The notes below the pieces were generated by a model that was not told the DNA's origin, ran no database searches, and was given only the letters and a program-made list of their open reading frames with translations. This document shows, in pieces, positions 50,901 to 62,592 of a stretch of DNA of 64,000 nt. A program made the position numbers and the translations under genes. Each line of letters starts with the position of its first letter. Within the stretch, counting starts at the first letter, position 1. The stretch is taken from the NCBI RefSeq assembly GCF_020184175.1, contig NC_065530.1:81817260-81881259 (forward strand), in the 5' to 3' direction. This stretch comes from Aphis gossypii (lineage: Eukaryota; Arthropoda; Insecta; Hemiptera; Aphididae).

Positions 50901-53900
50901 GTATTCAGGCCATTAAAACAAAAACCACCTTTTTCACCAATAACTGGAAATTATATCCTAGGCTGACAAATCATCTTTGTGCAGAACCGTTGTTCGTATA
51001 CAATGATATTGATACCTATCATTGGATTCAAAATTAATACTCCTGATATATACTAGTGATCCACACGGCATCTAATGTACAGCAGAGCAGTACCCACTTA
51101 CCTGCTTTTAGATTTTATACTATCTTAACTATTGTGTTTCACTATTATTATTTTGAAATGTAGATTAATTATCTTATACATATCTTGAATAATTGTTGAG
51201 CTATCATAGTTACACTAGAAGCTTATTAAAATAAAATAAAAAAAGATATAATAAGTAATATCATCAACTTTGAACTTACCAACTTGATTAACATAGGAAA
51301 TAATTTTTGTACATTCCTGAAACAGTTATAATTACATATTATAATATGAATAATAAACAATATTAGTTAAAATAAATAAATAGTTAATGTTAGACATATT
51401 AGTTATTTTAACAATTTAAAAGTGAGACACTCATTATGTTAATTATTCACTTTCAAAAATGTGTGGTGTAGCTCAAAGAATATTGATGGAAATATAATAA
51501 ACATTTCCAACATCAATGTTAGAATGCTTATGGCTTTAATAAATTTATGTAAAAAATAATGTGAATGTTTTATAATCTGTGATAGTTATGTATTCTAGAA
51601 TGTATTATAATTTGATTTTCAATTTCTGCCATAAAGTTTTTTACACATGAAGCATAACATTTTAAATCCTGAACTAAGAGTTTCATATAAGTACTATAAA
51701 TCGTGATAACTGAAGTGAATCATCATCGTCTAGCTAAAATCGCTAAAACTATGATGATGGACATGCCCGGTTCAAGGGAAAGGCAACATATGCTTAGAGA
51801 GGCATTTCATATTTTTGTATTTTAGATAAAAAAAAATATTTGATGTAGTATTTACATGTAAGGGGCGGCAAAACTTAAGTTTTCCTAGGTGTGTTTAAAC
51901 ACTTGAGCCGAACCTGAGTATAGAATTTGGACAGTTTTGTGATATAGACACCATCTAAGAAAGGATTTTTCAAAATTTATCCCTGTAGGTGTTAAAAGAG
52001 GTAAAAATTAAAAAAACTTAATAGAAAATAGGTTATATTATTAAATTAATAAAATGTTGTACAATGTATTGATTATTATGGAAAGCAGAGCAATAACAAA
52101 CCTGAGTGGTAAAGTTATAAAGTTTTCATTCACCAGGGCAGGACTATAACCAGAATTGAAAATTATACTTTTATATGCACCTTAGCCAGTGCATTTGCTA
52201 AAATTATTTAAGCAGTTATTGTTAAAACTGTATCATAAAGATATTACAGGTTACACACTGACTCTCTAAGAATATATTTCCCAAAATTCAACCCCTAAAA
52301 GTGTCATGATACCCTTTTACAATTTATAATTGTATATAATTTTAAGACAAGGTTAATGATATTATTTAATTTGTCATGGTAATGTTGTCTGGGATGATCA
52401 GCTAGTAAATAATACATAAGTAGCATAAGGACACAAAAATAATGTTGGTAATTCAATAATTTACTTAATGACTAGTAAGTTAATGTACATAAACAATTAT
52501 GTATAAATGTGGATAATAACATTTAAAAAAAAAGTATTTTATTAATTTAAAATATAAAATTGATTTGTAATAAAAACAGTAATTTTGCCAACCAACAAAT
52601 TTAAGGCAATAAAAAATATTGAAATTTAATGTACCGTAGAATTCACAAATTAAAAAAAAAAAATAGTGTTTATTGTTAAAACTAAAAGGGAGGGGTTCTT
52701 TATACATATATTTTGCTCACCGTGTGTAACAATTTTTGTCCATTGTTTCGCATACTGGATTTTTGGACAATGTTAGCACTTCAATAGTATAACCAAAAAG
52801 ACTCTTTAGTTTATTTAATTCAGTAAACTGTAACAAAAATGATTTTAGCATATTGGTCCAATCAAAGTAAAAAATATGGAACACATTACTTTATTATCAG
52901 CCAATATCAACACTTTCAATTCAGGGAACAATCTACGTATCCATACAAGCCCATCACCTAAATATATGTTATTTCTGGCTAGATTCAAATGATTCAAGTT
53001 ATGCTTGGTGTGTTGAGCAGCTATATTGAGTGTTGCCAAAAGAACTGCAGGTCGATTTAATGGTACAAACAGTTCATTATCGGTAAATACTATAATAAAA
53101 ATAAACAATTTTTCATTATTTCTTTTAAAACTATTATTAACTTAATATAAAATTAACTTTTATGTACTTGAATAAGCATGGAATTTTGACAAATCTAAAC
53201 TCTTGGTTCTAGGGTTGTAACGAGTCGCCACAGCTTCTATAATTTTTTCTTTTACTTCACTGGATACTGGTATTAATGATGAAATCCTTCGTTTAGGTGA
53301 GTATGGTATGACCTTTATAATTAACTAAAAACAAATATTTGTTTAAATATTTATTTTTTAAGTTTGATCACACATTTAGATATGAACAACTTAAACTTAC
53401 TTTTCTATCATCTCTTAGTGTTATCTTATAGCTTGTATTATACAATGCCACAGCAACTTTATAATTATCAATAAGAAATTTTAATGTATTCTCAGAAAAT
53501 CGTTTCTATAAAATTAAAATAAATATTAAGTATTAAACTATTTTAAAAGTATTATAATATTATTATACACAGTTGTAATAAAAAAAAAAAAATAATTAGT
53601 ATTAAAATAGCATAGGTACATCGTATGGATAAAACATTAATGGTGAGATTTGTAATTCAATTTTTTTCAATACTTCATCAAATTCTTCAGCATTTGTCAC
53701 CTTAAAAACCAAAACAGTTATTATTTTAATACTTACAATAGGTATGGATATATTAAAATGTAGAACTTACAAGAACTAAGTACCAACCAGATATACTTCT
53801 GTCTACAATGCACAATGAATTTTTGAAATTGCCATGACTACCATGACTAGAATTCCTTTCAGGACAAGATATCATAATCAATTTTAATAATCATTAATTT

Positions 53901-56900
53901 TTTTTTAAATTCCTATTCATGATAATATATTAAATAGGTACTTAAATACCTTTGAGAAAATTTTTTTTTGGATGGTACATTATATTTTGAAGGTCTGCCA
54001 TCAAATTTATTTTGATCCGAGTAGCTTTTATTATTCCAGTTCTTTTTAATAGTTTTATTTCCATAGTTGTGCGCTTTGAATGAACTTATTTGATTGTAAT
54101 TTTTAGGATATGGGTTAAATTGTCCTCTATGAATAATTTTAGGCCTTGAAGTAAAACTGTCATGTTGACTATCTAAAAATTAGTGTCATAGATTGCATAA
54201 ATAGTTATGTTTAGCATATTAACTAAAAATATAAATACAAATACAACATCTCGTAAATATTGATATGTTAAAAATACATTTTTTTAATGAATTAGAAGTT
54301 ATTATTTTTCTTGCTTATTGATCTCTAGAAACCAATAAGCATACAATTTAATAATAAACACAATATCACAATGTGACGTAGTCGACCACATTCGTGGCAA
54401 GCCTTTTCACACATTTTAAGAATTATAATGTATACTATATAGTGTAATTTACAAGAAACTAAAGGATATTGTATATGTACAATACCAACAAACTACAGTA
54501 TTCGGTTTCATTGATATCCACTTTGTATGACTTTACCGTGTATCAATATAGACAAAACTCGGTATACGTATAGAATTAGTCAACCCGTCTCAAGGACTTA
54601 GTCGTTTTCAAGCCACGTTGTAACACTGCCACTTTTTCAAATCCATTCTCAACACATTTTAGGGCTTACAGTTAGTCAGTCATGCACTAACTTCGCCGCT
54701 AGAAGGTTCTATTTAAATCCAAGTTTCAGTGTATAATTTAACTAATTTTTCAGATTGAACTATTTGCTCTGTTCATGTATTCATATACAATTTATTGTAA
54801 TTTAAACTTAAATCCAGATCCACACTAGAACGAACATATTCGTTGATAATGTTTCAAATATTTATTATTTTTTTTTTTTTTTGATGGGGGGAGGTTTGAA
54901 CCCTAAACCTCCCCTGGATACGACCATGATGTTCCATACACATTTATAAATTTGTTTTTAACTACATCAAACTGTTTACTTACTAATTACTTAAACTACC
55001 TACATCGATCCTCATGTCAAAGCGTAAGACAGAAAACTAAAAGTATAGTGTAAAGTGCATGAGATATTACAATACGGAAATCTCAATAATTCGAAGTTCA
55101 AAACTATACTTCAAGTAGACTTCAAACTCCGTAGCTATTATGGACAATATTTAAATAGTAAATCGTATGTCCGAAGTTAAGTTTGCGAAAATTTTTTTTT
55201 TTTTTTAACTGTTATTTACAATTAGTTTCAACAGTTAAGTGTTAACAAACAAAATCAGTTTGCGTAGTTAATTGGTAGTTATAACATAGGTAAGTTATTT
55301 TATAAAACAGTTTTTATGCTTTATACACTTATATTTTGTTGTATCAAAGAGATTTTTTTCATTTCATTATTATCAAATTAAGAAATAAGTATTACGATGT
55401 AAATATGTAATCGATGTATATAACAACTATAAAATGTATTATAAATTACCTAAGTAACTATTTTATAGTTAATGTATAATATAATACATAGTGTTTTCCA
55501 ATTATAGCCAATAGGAGGCAATTATAATTTATATTATAATACAATAGCGATAGCTAATAGAGACCATAATATAATTGTTTCTATTTTAAATCATAATATC
55601 ACAAACCTGATATTAGGAATCACGATCACGATTAAAGATATATTATATTTTTAATCATGATCGCGATACACTGTTTACTTATTAAATTATGAATAATATA
55701 AGTTTATGCTGCCAAAAATACATATTGTGGCAAAAACTGGTCTTTATAATTTTGTGGCTTATGAGCGTGATCCGCTCTACTTCTACCCCTTTAATCGGGG
55801 CTTGAGTAGTATGTATTTTAGTAAGTGGATATTTTTAGTTTTCTGAATATTGATTACGAAGCGATTAGAACATTGTTTTTTTAAATCGCATATACAAAAA
55901 TGTGTGGCAAATCTAAAAATTCATTAGCACAAGCTCTGGCTCGAAGGAATAATATAATAACCAACATTTAGATATCATATATTTTCATAGAAATGATAAC
56001 CACCGAAGTCGATGGTCAAAACGCGTACTTAAGTCGCCATTACAATAATATTTTTTGTGAAACTTTAAATTATAAAATACATATTATTTAGTAATATAAA
56101 TTAATAAGTATTATCAACAAGGTAAAAAATTAACAAAAAAGTAAAAACACATTAAAGTTAAGATTTAAATAAAATTTTAAAAATGACCAACAATAAATGT
56201 TTACTGTTAATTATAGATTGCATTCAAATGTTTAATCGAATTATTTATAAATATAATATTCTTCTGACAAATTTATCATATTTATTTATAGATATATAAA
56301 TGCATAATATAATCCTAAAATGGGAAATGGTATTATATAGTGTATTACTATTTAAATATTAATTTAGTATTCAGTACTATTGACTGTTATTTTAATTTAA
56401 CACAAAATAATAATATTATGATACTGAATAGCGATTATTGTTTAATATAATATTATATATATTGTAGCCAGTGTACCACTACTATCATTGTACCACTTGT
56501 TAGTTGTTATAATAATATTACAACATTCTGCTTATAATAATATCTATACGTTTTTTGGGTTATTCCATGTTAATAGATGAACCCTTTATGCGAGGGATAT
56601 AATATTACCTATATTGTATAATAAATAAATACATATATCAACGAATTGTGAGTACACTGCCACACTGGGAACAGACTACAAAGTATAAAAAGTATTTCGT
56701 GAAAAATAGTAAGAGCAATTCTAAGCGACGAGAAATGAGTTTTTCTATGACTGAAATGTTAATTATTTATATTCATAATCAAGCAATTTTTTCGGTATTT
56801 GTAGTGATTGAGACTACCGGACAGGAGTGTTGTCCAAATACCCAAGCCAATTCGTATAGTAATCTCGGAGCTCTAGCTCAGAAAAATATAATCATAAACA

Positions 56901-57665
56901 ACGATAATAACATAATAAAGATTAGACTGATTAGAATTTTTCGTAGTCTTGCTCTTAAGATCGAACTTTCCACACTCGACAATATTTAAACTGTAACTTC
57001 TTCGAAAATAAAATATGAAAATTTTGTAATTTCTCTTCTCTTAGGGAAGAAATGCTCAATTAGGGGGGGGGTACAACAAAAATGTAAACAGTCGACGTCA
57101 AATCGACTTGACGAAAAATGAAATCTATTTTCAGAATTCTTATCATTTCACTATAGGTAATACAATAGATACATTGGAAACTGAGCACGTCCGGTGTGTC
57201 GGTCAAAGACAGATGGATAATCCTAGTAAAACAATCCAACTTTGGAGTTGTATTTAAAGAAAAAAACACCGCGTCCGAAAGACGAACGCCCGGAGGGAGG
57301 TGGGCGATCGACCGCGCAACCGAACCCTCAGGTTTCATCCCCTCAACCGTGTGACCACGGCCAGTTTCACCCATAACACCTTACACCCCATACTCACGTG
57401 AACGGACGTCGTGATTCAAAGACAACGAATCGAGTCCGTCAATCCGTCCGGGGAAGTCGGCATCGGGTCGTCCGGAAAAGTCGACATCGGATCGTCCGCG
57501 ATGGTCGGCATCGGGTCGTCCGGAGAAGTCGATATCGGATCGTCCGCGGCGGTCGGTGTCGGATCGTTCGCGGCGATCGGCATGGGATCGTCCTCCACGG
57601 TCGGTATCGCGTCGACTGCGGTGGTCGATGTCCGGCCGTCGACTTCCGGCGGATATGTCGGCCAT
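47905..57665 (-). CDS. Nuclear RNA export factor paralogue, copy C (diverged, 3' frameshift)
   Basis: Third NXF1-type gene, same architecture but diverged. Exons: 57398-57665, 53950-54172, 53771-53855, 53620-53700, 53401-53505, 53168-53324, 52890-53089, 52721-52827, 51280-51316, 49291-49541, 49033-49213, 48802-48978, 48197-48740, 47905-47998. Start ATG 57663-57665 (MADISAGSRR) in a good context, then an Arg/Asp octapeptide repeat; the exon ends LNHDVRS/GTGAGT, matching the end of exon 1 in A. RRM, LRR (KVLILADNK) and NTF2-like parts are open. Two oddities: the ancestral exon 3 acceptor is gone, and a site 12 nt inside restores frame; exon 13 ends with one A fewer than A and B, so joining to exon 14 gives a stop after two codons, about 807 residues in all. 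Exon 14 itself is intact (CLVENNWDYGKATLSF). Either the protein lacks a working TAP-C/UBA domain, or the base is a sequencing or assembly error. Confidence 0.8.
49765..50076 (+). CDS. Unrecognised 103-residue ORF nested in copy C intron 9
   Basis: An intact ATG-to-TAG frame on the plus strand, inside an intron of the minus-strand NXF paralogue C. The product is hydrophilic with regular composition (starts MDLKSRQHINVIPPASSYNE, later FKSPYLKTLPHISKAFYTS). I recognise no family. Codon use looks more protein-like than chance in this AT-rich DNA, but there is no visible promoter, poly(A) tail or target duplication. It may be a fragment of a transposon or a captured gene piece. Confidence 0.3.
   Translation: MDLKSRQHINVIPPASSYNERLVFKALLKYCETAHKEPHNLNTIFKSPYLKTLPHISKAFYTSIIDSNKILLPDSYTNNKPFSKFILKLSAIINPLIVYTNVQ
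50481..50793. mobile_element. Degenerate hAT-like MITE in copy C intron 9
   Basis: Ends CAGGGATGGGCAA and CGCCCATCCCTG are inverted repeats about 310 bp apart. No matching 8-bp target duplication could be read on both sides, so the insertion is probably old. There is no transposase. Confidence 0.65.
50954..51052. repeat. Dispersed repeat fragment (copy 2)
   Basis: Same family as 9460-9550, sharing CCTAGGCT, ACAAATCATCT, TTCGTATACAATGAT and CCTATCATTG in order. It lies in intron 9 of copy C, downstream of the hAT-like MITE. Confidence 0.7.
54173..57397. other. First intron of NXF copy C, 3.2 kb
   Basis: AT-rich, longer than the first introns of A and B (about 1.2-1.3 kb). It includes a MITE-like right end near 54.89 kb (GGTTTGAACCCTAAACCTCC) and a distinct GC-richer repeat-like block at 55.7-55.95 kb. 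The plus-strand ORF at 56648-56989 begins at GTG and has no supporting features. Confidence 0.6.
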
Positions 57666-58090
57666 CACACGGTCGCACAAGTCAGAAACGAGGTACGCCG
57701 GATACGGACGAGTGAAAAACGGGCTCGGCAACAGTAGGTACGTAAGGCTGACACACACACACACACTAAACGATAATAACACTTAACTTTCCAAGCACTA
57801 AATAGCGGAAGACGATGTACAGTATTTGCACTGTGGTCGATATATCTGGAGAACTCAACAAAACGCGATTATACAAGCACAGCACGTTGACTGAGCAAGG
57901 GCCACCGAGTAAAACGTGGAGTCGGCTAGACGGTAGGCCGTTGATAAAAATATGTTAAAAATAAACATTTAACACAATAATCGGTACCTATTGGCCGAAT
58001 CGAATGATCGACCGCTGAACGACGATTAGTAGTGATCGGTGGTGGGGGTGACGGGAACCCGTCGGCCGACAGTTATTGTCCTCGGCCCCA
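57280..58090 (-). promoter_or_regulatory. CpG-rich island at the 5' end of NXF copy C
   Basis: A CpG-dense block spanning exon 1 of copy C and its upstream side, ending near CGTCGGCCGACAG. It fits a promoter and 5' UTR for the minus-strand gene. Copies A and B have no such island at their first exons. No TATA box or initiator was assigned. Confidence 0.5.
57446..57637. repeat. 24-bp coding minisatellite in exon 1 of copy C
   Basis: Seven 24-bp units from 57446 to 57613 and an eighth, degenerate one to 57637. Each unit starts GTCCG or a variant and ends with TCGG-type words. Alternate units are more alike (0, 1, 3 against 2, 4), suggesting growth by 48-bp pairs. Read on the minus strand the array gives octapeptides of the form GR-[SP]-D-x-D-x-x. 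The period is a multiple of three, so the array stays in frame on both strands, which also explains the long shadow ORFs here. Confidence 0.9.
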
Positions 58091-58970
58091 CACTACACAT
58101 GGATGTTCAATATTATTATTTCATATTAATTATTATACCCAGGTAATAGTTGTTTTATTCTGTGTATTTACTATTTAGGTACTACAATAAAACTATTACA
58201 ATGCCTCAGCCGAATAATATAAATAATAGACGATTCTATTATTATGGATAATTAATCGTCCGTTATCTCGATAAAGTTTCAGATCATAGGTAGTCAACGT
58301 AAATTTTTGAGTCGTCAACATTTTTTACTGATTTTTATTATTATTATTATCATTATTATAGTTTAAAAATTGCAATGAAAAAAAAAACTAAACTTAACTT
58401 ATTATAATGCTTAATATCAGTTTAGCAACTATGGCTAAAAAGATGGGGTTTTAATTCTCATACACCCATGACCCTTATACATTTATTAAATTAATGAAGC
58501 AATATGAATATTAAATTTTAAATTTCAATATTTATCTCTCAAAGGTGAAGTCATGAGTTAGAATTGTGAACAAATTTTTCTCTTCACCTTTTGCTTCCAA
58601 TTATATGTTGTTGAACTACTCTTGTCTTATTGTATATTATATATCATTTGTTCAGTGTTGTGTGAATATAAGCGCTTTTGTTAATTTCCATTTTTATGAA
58701 TAGCCTTTTCTTTTTAGTTCTAATTTAATGGTTATTACTTATTTTAGAAATTAATAATTTATTACAACATGTATGTCAATATATTAATAACACATAAAAT
58801 AGTAATATGATTTATTATATAGATGTTAATGTACAATTTCATATCCTTAATACTAGGTTTATAATCACTTATTAAAATAAAAATAAATCGAAGTCTTAAA
58901 TATTTATATAAATAATTCATTAATGCGTATTGATAAATGTTTGGTGTATTATTGAATTAAATTAATATTT
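58091..58970. other. Spacer between NXF copy C and ALKBH1
   Basis: AT-rich; holds the 3' flank of ALKBH1 (minus strand). No gene was seen. Confidence 0.6.
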
Positions 58971-60541
58971 TCAAACATTATTCACTTGTCTAACATTTAT
59001 ATTAATCCTTGTAACTTGCATATAACTCTTAAAAGGCTCTTCCAACTCATTGTCGTAATTAAAATATTGATCATTTTTAGGTAACAGCACTTTTGGTACA
59101 CCATGGTAACATAATCGACTTTCTTTACTCATAATGATAGTATCCCCAGATCTTAAAAGTATAGCAACTGGTTTGTCATCCAATGAATGTCCCCCAATAA
59201 GGAATATGGCACTTAAACCAAAACTATAAGATACATAATCACATTAGTATTATATATATATTCAGTTGATTTAAAAGTGTAGATTATTTTTGAATCCATT
59301 ATTTTTACCTGATTGACAATAGTGGAGCGCTTAGATTATACTCCGAGTGATCCGTATGACCAGAGAGTGTTGATGAAGGATGGTAAAAGTTTACAATAGC
59401 TGCTTCTGCCATAAATTCATCAGGGAATTGTAATAATTTGATGATAGTTTTACTAAGTTTAGATAAGTCCATTGGAAATTCAGATTTTGCGGTTTCAGAA
59501 TATACCTAATTTAAAATTGTTTAATAAAAATAATTAATTTCTTTTATTTAAATATTAAATAATTGATACTCATAGATTATAATAATTAATAGGTTAAATT
59601 ATAAATAAGAGAAACGAAAACAAATAATCTATAAATTAACATAAAAAATATTCTTTTTTTTTTTGGGAATTTGCAATAAACCTTAATTTTATAAATTTGT
59701 TAAAGTTAAAACAAATATTATGTAAATATAAAATAAATAAATAGTATAATAATCTATTTTTCAACTAACTTTTGTATCCCAGTCATGATGATATCCAAGT
59801 GTAGCCCATCGTAATTGATTTCTAAGTTTTAAATTAATTTCATTCCTAAAAATAAAAAATAAAACATATAATTAACAATACCTAGTATATTAAACCTTAT
59901 TAAAATTAATAAATAAAACAAAATATTTTTTTGAGCCTTTTACATTAAATACATTTGTTGGCTTTACTGTTATACATTTAAGATTTTAAAATTAATAATT
60001 CATCAATATAATTAACTATAACCTAACTTATTTGATAAAGTCCACCAATCTTCTCCATCACCAAGGATACGATGAGCATCAATATTTAATCGATTTGGCT
60101 TCTTTGTATAGTCTGCAATGCATCGTTTCAACCAATATTTTTGACCAATTGATGTAAATGGATTTTTAATAAATATTAAACCTAGGTATAACAAAAAAAT
60201 AATAAGTACATGTAAATATATAATACTACAAATTGATTTTAATTAGATTTTGATATTTTACCTGGTACATTTAAAACATCATAACATTTCCAATCTGATA
60301 TATTACTCTTTAAACCAAGATTGTCTAGTATTTCTTTATCATCATTGAAAAATTCTGATGTTAATATCTTAGGTTTCTAGAATAATCATAAATTAATATT
60401 TTATTTTATAAATAAATATTATTGATAAGATTAATAACTCACCATGAATTCAGTATTGACTTCATTTTCAAAGTCTATAATATTTGATTGTTGTTCAAGT
60501 GAATTAATATGCTTGTAAAACTTAAAATATTCCTTAAACAT
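58971..60541 (-). CDS. ALKBH1: ALKBH1, nucleic acid dioxygenase (AlkB homologue 1)
   Basis: An Fe(II)/2-oxoglutarate dioxygenase of the AlkB family; animal ALKBH1 demethylates or oxidises modified bases in tRNA and DNA, in the nucleus and mitochondria. Six exons on the minus strand join in frame to 297 residues: 60443-60541, 60262-60376, 60028-60181, 59770-59845, 59309-59505, 58971-59223. Start ATG 60539-60541 (MFKEYFKFYKHINSL), stop TGA 58971-58973. Family landmarks in order: PGLIFIKNPF, LRWATLGYHHDWDTK, the iron-binding HxD in SGHTDHSEYNLSAPLLS, SFGLSAIFLIGG, RSGDTIIMS, the distal histidine in CYHGVPKVL, and the 2-oxoglutarate-binding arginine in the final VTRININVRQV. All catalytic residues are present. 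It is shorter than the human enzyme (389 residues), mostly from a compact region before the final strand and no C-terminal extension. The exon 3 donor is GTTAGG. Confidence 0.93.
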
Positions 60542-61717
60542 TTTGAAATTAAATTAACATATTTAACTTTGACAGTTTGATAAAATTATAAAAACCTAAT
60601 GCCTATAAATAGTCTATAAGTCTTATTGTAGAAGTTTATATTTTTCAATGTAAAAACTAAAAAGTTCAAACAATTAAGAAATTTAATAATTATTTTAAAT
60701 ATTGTATTGTTATTTGTTATCTGTAAGACAGTAACTGCATAAACGTTATCAACATGATAAAAATTGATGTTCTCTATTATTGTACTTTATTCCGTGATGT
60801 TATATAAATAAATATATCACAGATTAGATTAGAGCCATGAACATTGAAGATGAGAATAAAGAGACTATTTTTTTTTTTAATAATACCGGATTTCATAAAA
60901 AATTAACTATTTGGACCTTTTCCTGTTACCCACATCCTTTTTTTTATGGAAAATATTTTAAAATAATAATCCACACACACTTTAGATTCTGGGGGCACGG
61001 AATTTGCTATGTGTCTTTTTTTGGTTTTTCCATTAATTAACTATCGATCGATAAATGTTCTTTCTATTGCTGTAAAAACTGTATAATATTATCTTATCGC
61101 TTTGAAAGAACGGAGGGATAGCGCCGGCAACCGGTGTTCGACACAACACGTAGGTACTCTAAGTACACGGTACATCGTACACCTGATTCAGATAGTATAT
61201 AAATTATATTTAATTATATATATATATAAAAATATCAGGTGCCATGAAAAAATCGAAACGGAAAACTTGTTATAGATAAAATTCTGCTTAACCTTATACT
61301 GTTGCACACTCTCGAGTCTCGATCTTCTTTCCTTAGAAATATATTTTATATATTCCTTAGGAAATTCTGGAAAGTCCCAAAACAAGATATGAATATTTGA
61401 TAAAAAAAAGATGTGGAGTTACATGGCGGTTGATCTAGTATTTGAAAGTAAATTCAGCAGATAGAGAAGAATGAGGGATTGGATGAGAAATAAGATGGTC
61501 CAGAAAGGCCAAAAAAAATAGTTAGGGCAACATGTTGAGCCTCGTATAATAGACATTAGGCAATCCATTATGCATATTCTTATCACTGGTTAGATGAATA
61601 ATAATTTGATAACTTCATACTCGTCTTGTCTTGTATTCTTATTTAAAACTATTGTTATTTTCAAAAATTGTTTATTATACTTTAACAGTTTATATTCTAT
61701 ATTTTTTTTCATTAAAT
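60542..61717. promoter_or_regulatory. Shared upstream region of ALKBH1 and EEF1AKMT1
   Basis: About 1.2 kb between two divergent start codons, so it must hold the promoters of both. The middle part (61.08-61.19 kb) is GC-richer. ORFs at 60837-61040 (+) and 61188-61385 (-) lie here; neither resembles a known protein. Confidence 0.45.
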
Positions 61718-62592
61718 ATGTCAAGTTCTGACGATGATCTAGATGTACTACAACTCTCAGCCGAAGCGCAGAGAGCTTTAAAAGAATTTTATGAAGAACA
61801 AAACGAAAAAATATTGTCACATTGTGATGATAAAAAAGATGCAACCGATGTGAAATTTGACGAAGATTGGGTAAGTTTGCAATATTCACTTACTATGTAT
61901 TTCAATTAATTTTTTATAATATAAATTTAGTGATTTGTTTCAGCAATTAAGCCAATTTTGGTATGATGATGAAACATGTGAGCGAATTGTTGATTGTGTT
62001 CATAAAACGGTTGGATCAAATGGTAGTGTAGCATTGATATCATGTCCTACGTTGTATAAGACCTTTAAGAAAAAGACACCCACAATGTTAAGTATGATCA
62101 AAAATTATAGTATGTTAATATGTACAATACTGTATTTGAAATCTTTGATTTTTAGTTAAACTATTTGAATTTGACAAAAGGTTTAGTGTTTATGGTTCAG
62201 ATTATGTTTTTTATGATTACAATGAACCAATGAAATTTGATGAAGAGTTATTGAACAGTTTTGATTTAGTTGTTGTTGACCCTCCATTTTTGTCTGAAGA
62301 ATGTTTAACAAAATCACTGCAAACTACAAAATCTCTTACAAAACAACATGTTATATTGTGTACAGGTTAGAATCTCAGAATTTCTATTTTTTTTATAATT
62401 TAAGAGTTATGACTTAATGTGTTTTTATCAACAATTAATTCAATGATTTCTTACTTATTTTCAGGGGAAATCATGGATGATTTAGCAACAAAGTTACTAA
62501 ATGTCCATAAGTGTTCATTTGAACCAAAGCATAAAAACAATCTAGCTAACCAATTTGCTTGTTTTACAAATTTTCCATCTGAACTTGATTAG
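61718..62592 (+). CDS. EEF1AKMT1: EEF1A lysine methyltransferase 1 (N6AMT2)
   Basis: A SAM-dependent methyltransferase; the human orthologue methylates Lys79 of elongation factor 1A in the cytosol. Exons 61718-61870, 61944-62091, 62156-62365 and 62465-62592 join in frame to 212 residues, close to the human 214. The N-terminus is acidic and then reads LSAEAQRALKEFYEEQNEK. QLSQFWYDDET follows the first intron; then come the SAM-site strand (VALISCPTLYKTF), FEFDKRFSVYGSDYVFYDYN, the catalytic DPPFLSEEC motif, VILCTGEIMDDLA and NLANQFACF. All agree with the family. The stop TAG at 62590-62592 overlaps a perfect donor (GTAAGT from 62592). Splicing there to an acceptor at 62670-62671 would add nine codons, ending TAA 62697-62699. 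Both forms are possible. Confidence 0.92.

Noticed and set aside
56648..56989. 113-codon plus-strand ORF in copy C intron 1
   Set aside because: Begins at GTG, has no family resemblance and no splice or promoter context.
57666..57782. Upstream extension of copy C exon 1 to 57782
   Set aside because: That frame starts at GTG, not ATG; the first ATG is at 57663-57665 and has a good context.
57398..57786. Several long plus- and minus-strand ORFs over exon 1 of copy C in other frames
   Set aside because: The 24-bp array has a period divisible by three, so stop-free frames appear on both strands; only the frame that joins exon 2 with correct phase is supported.
61188..61385. 65-codon minus-strand ORF between ALKBH1 and EEF1AKMT1
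   Set aside because: The first half looks protein-like, but it has no family match, no splice partner and an AT-rich tail.
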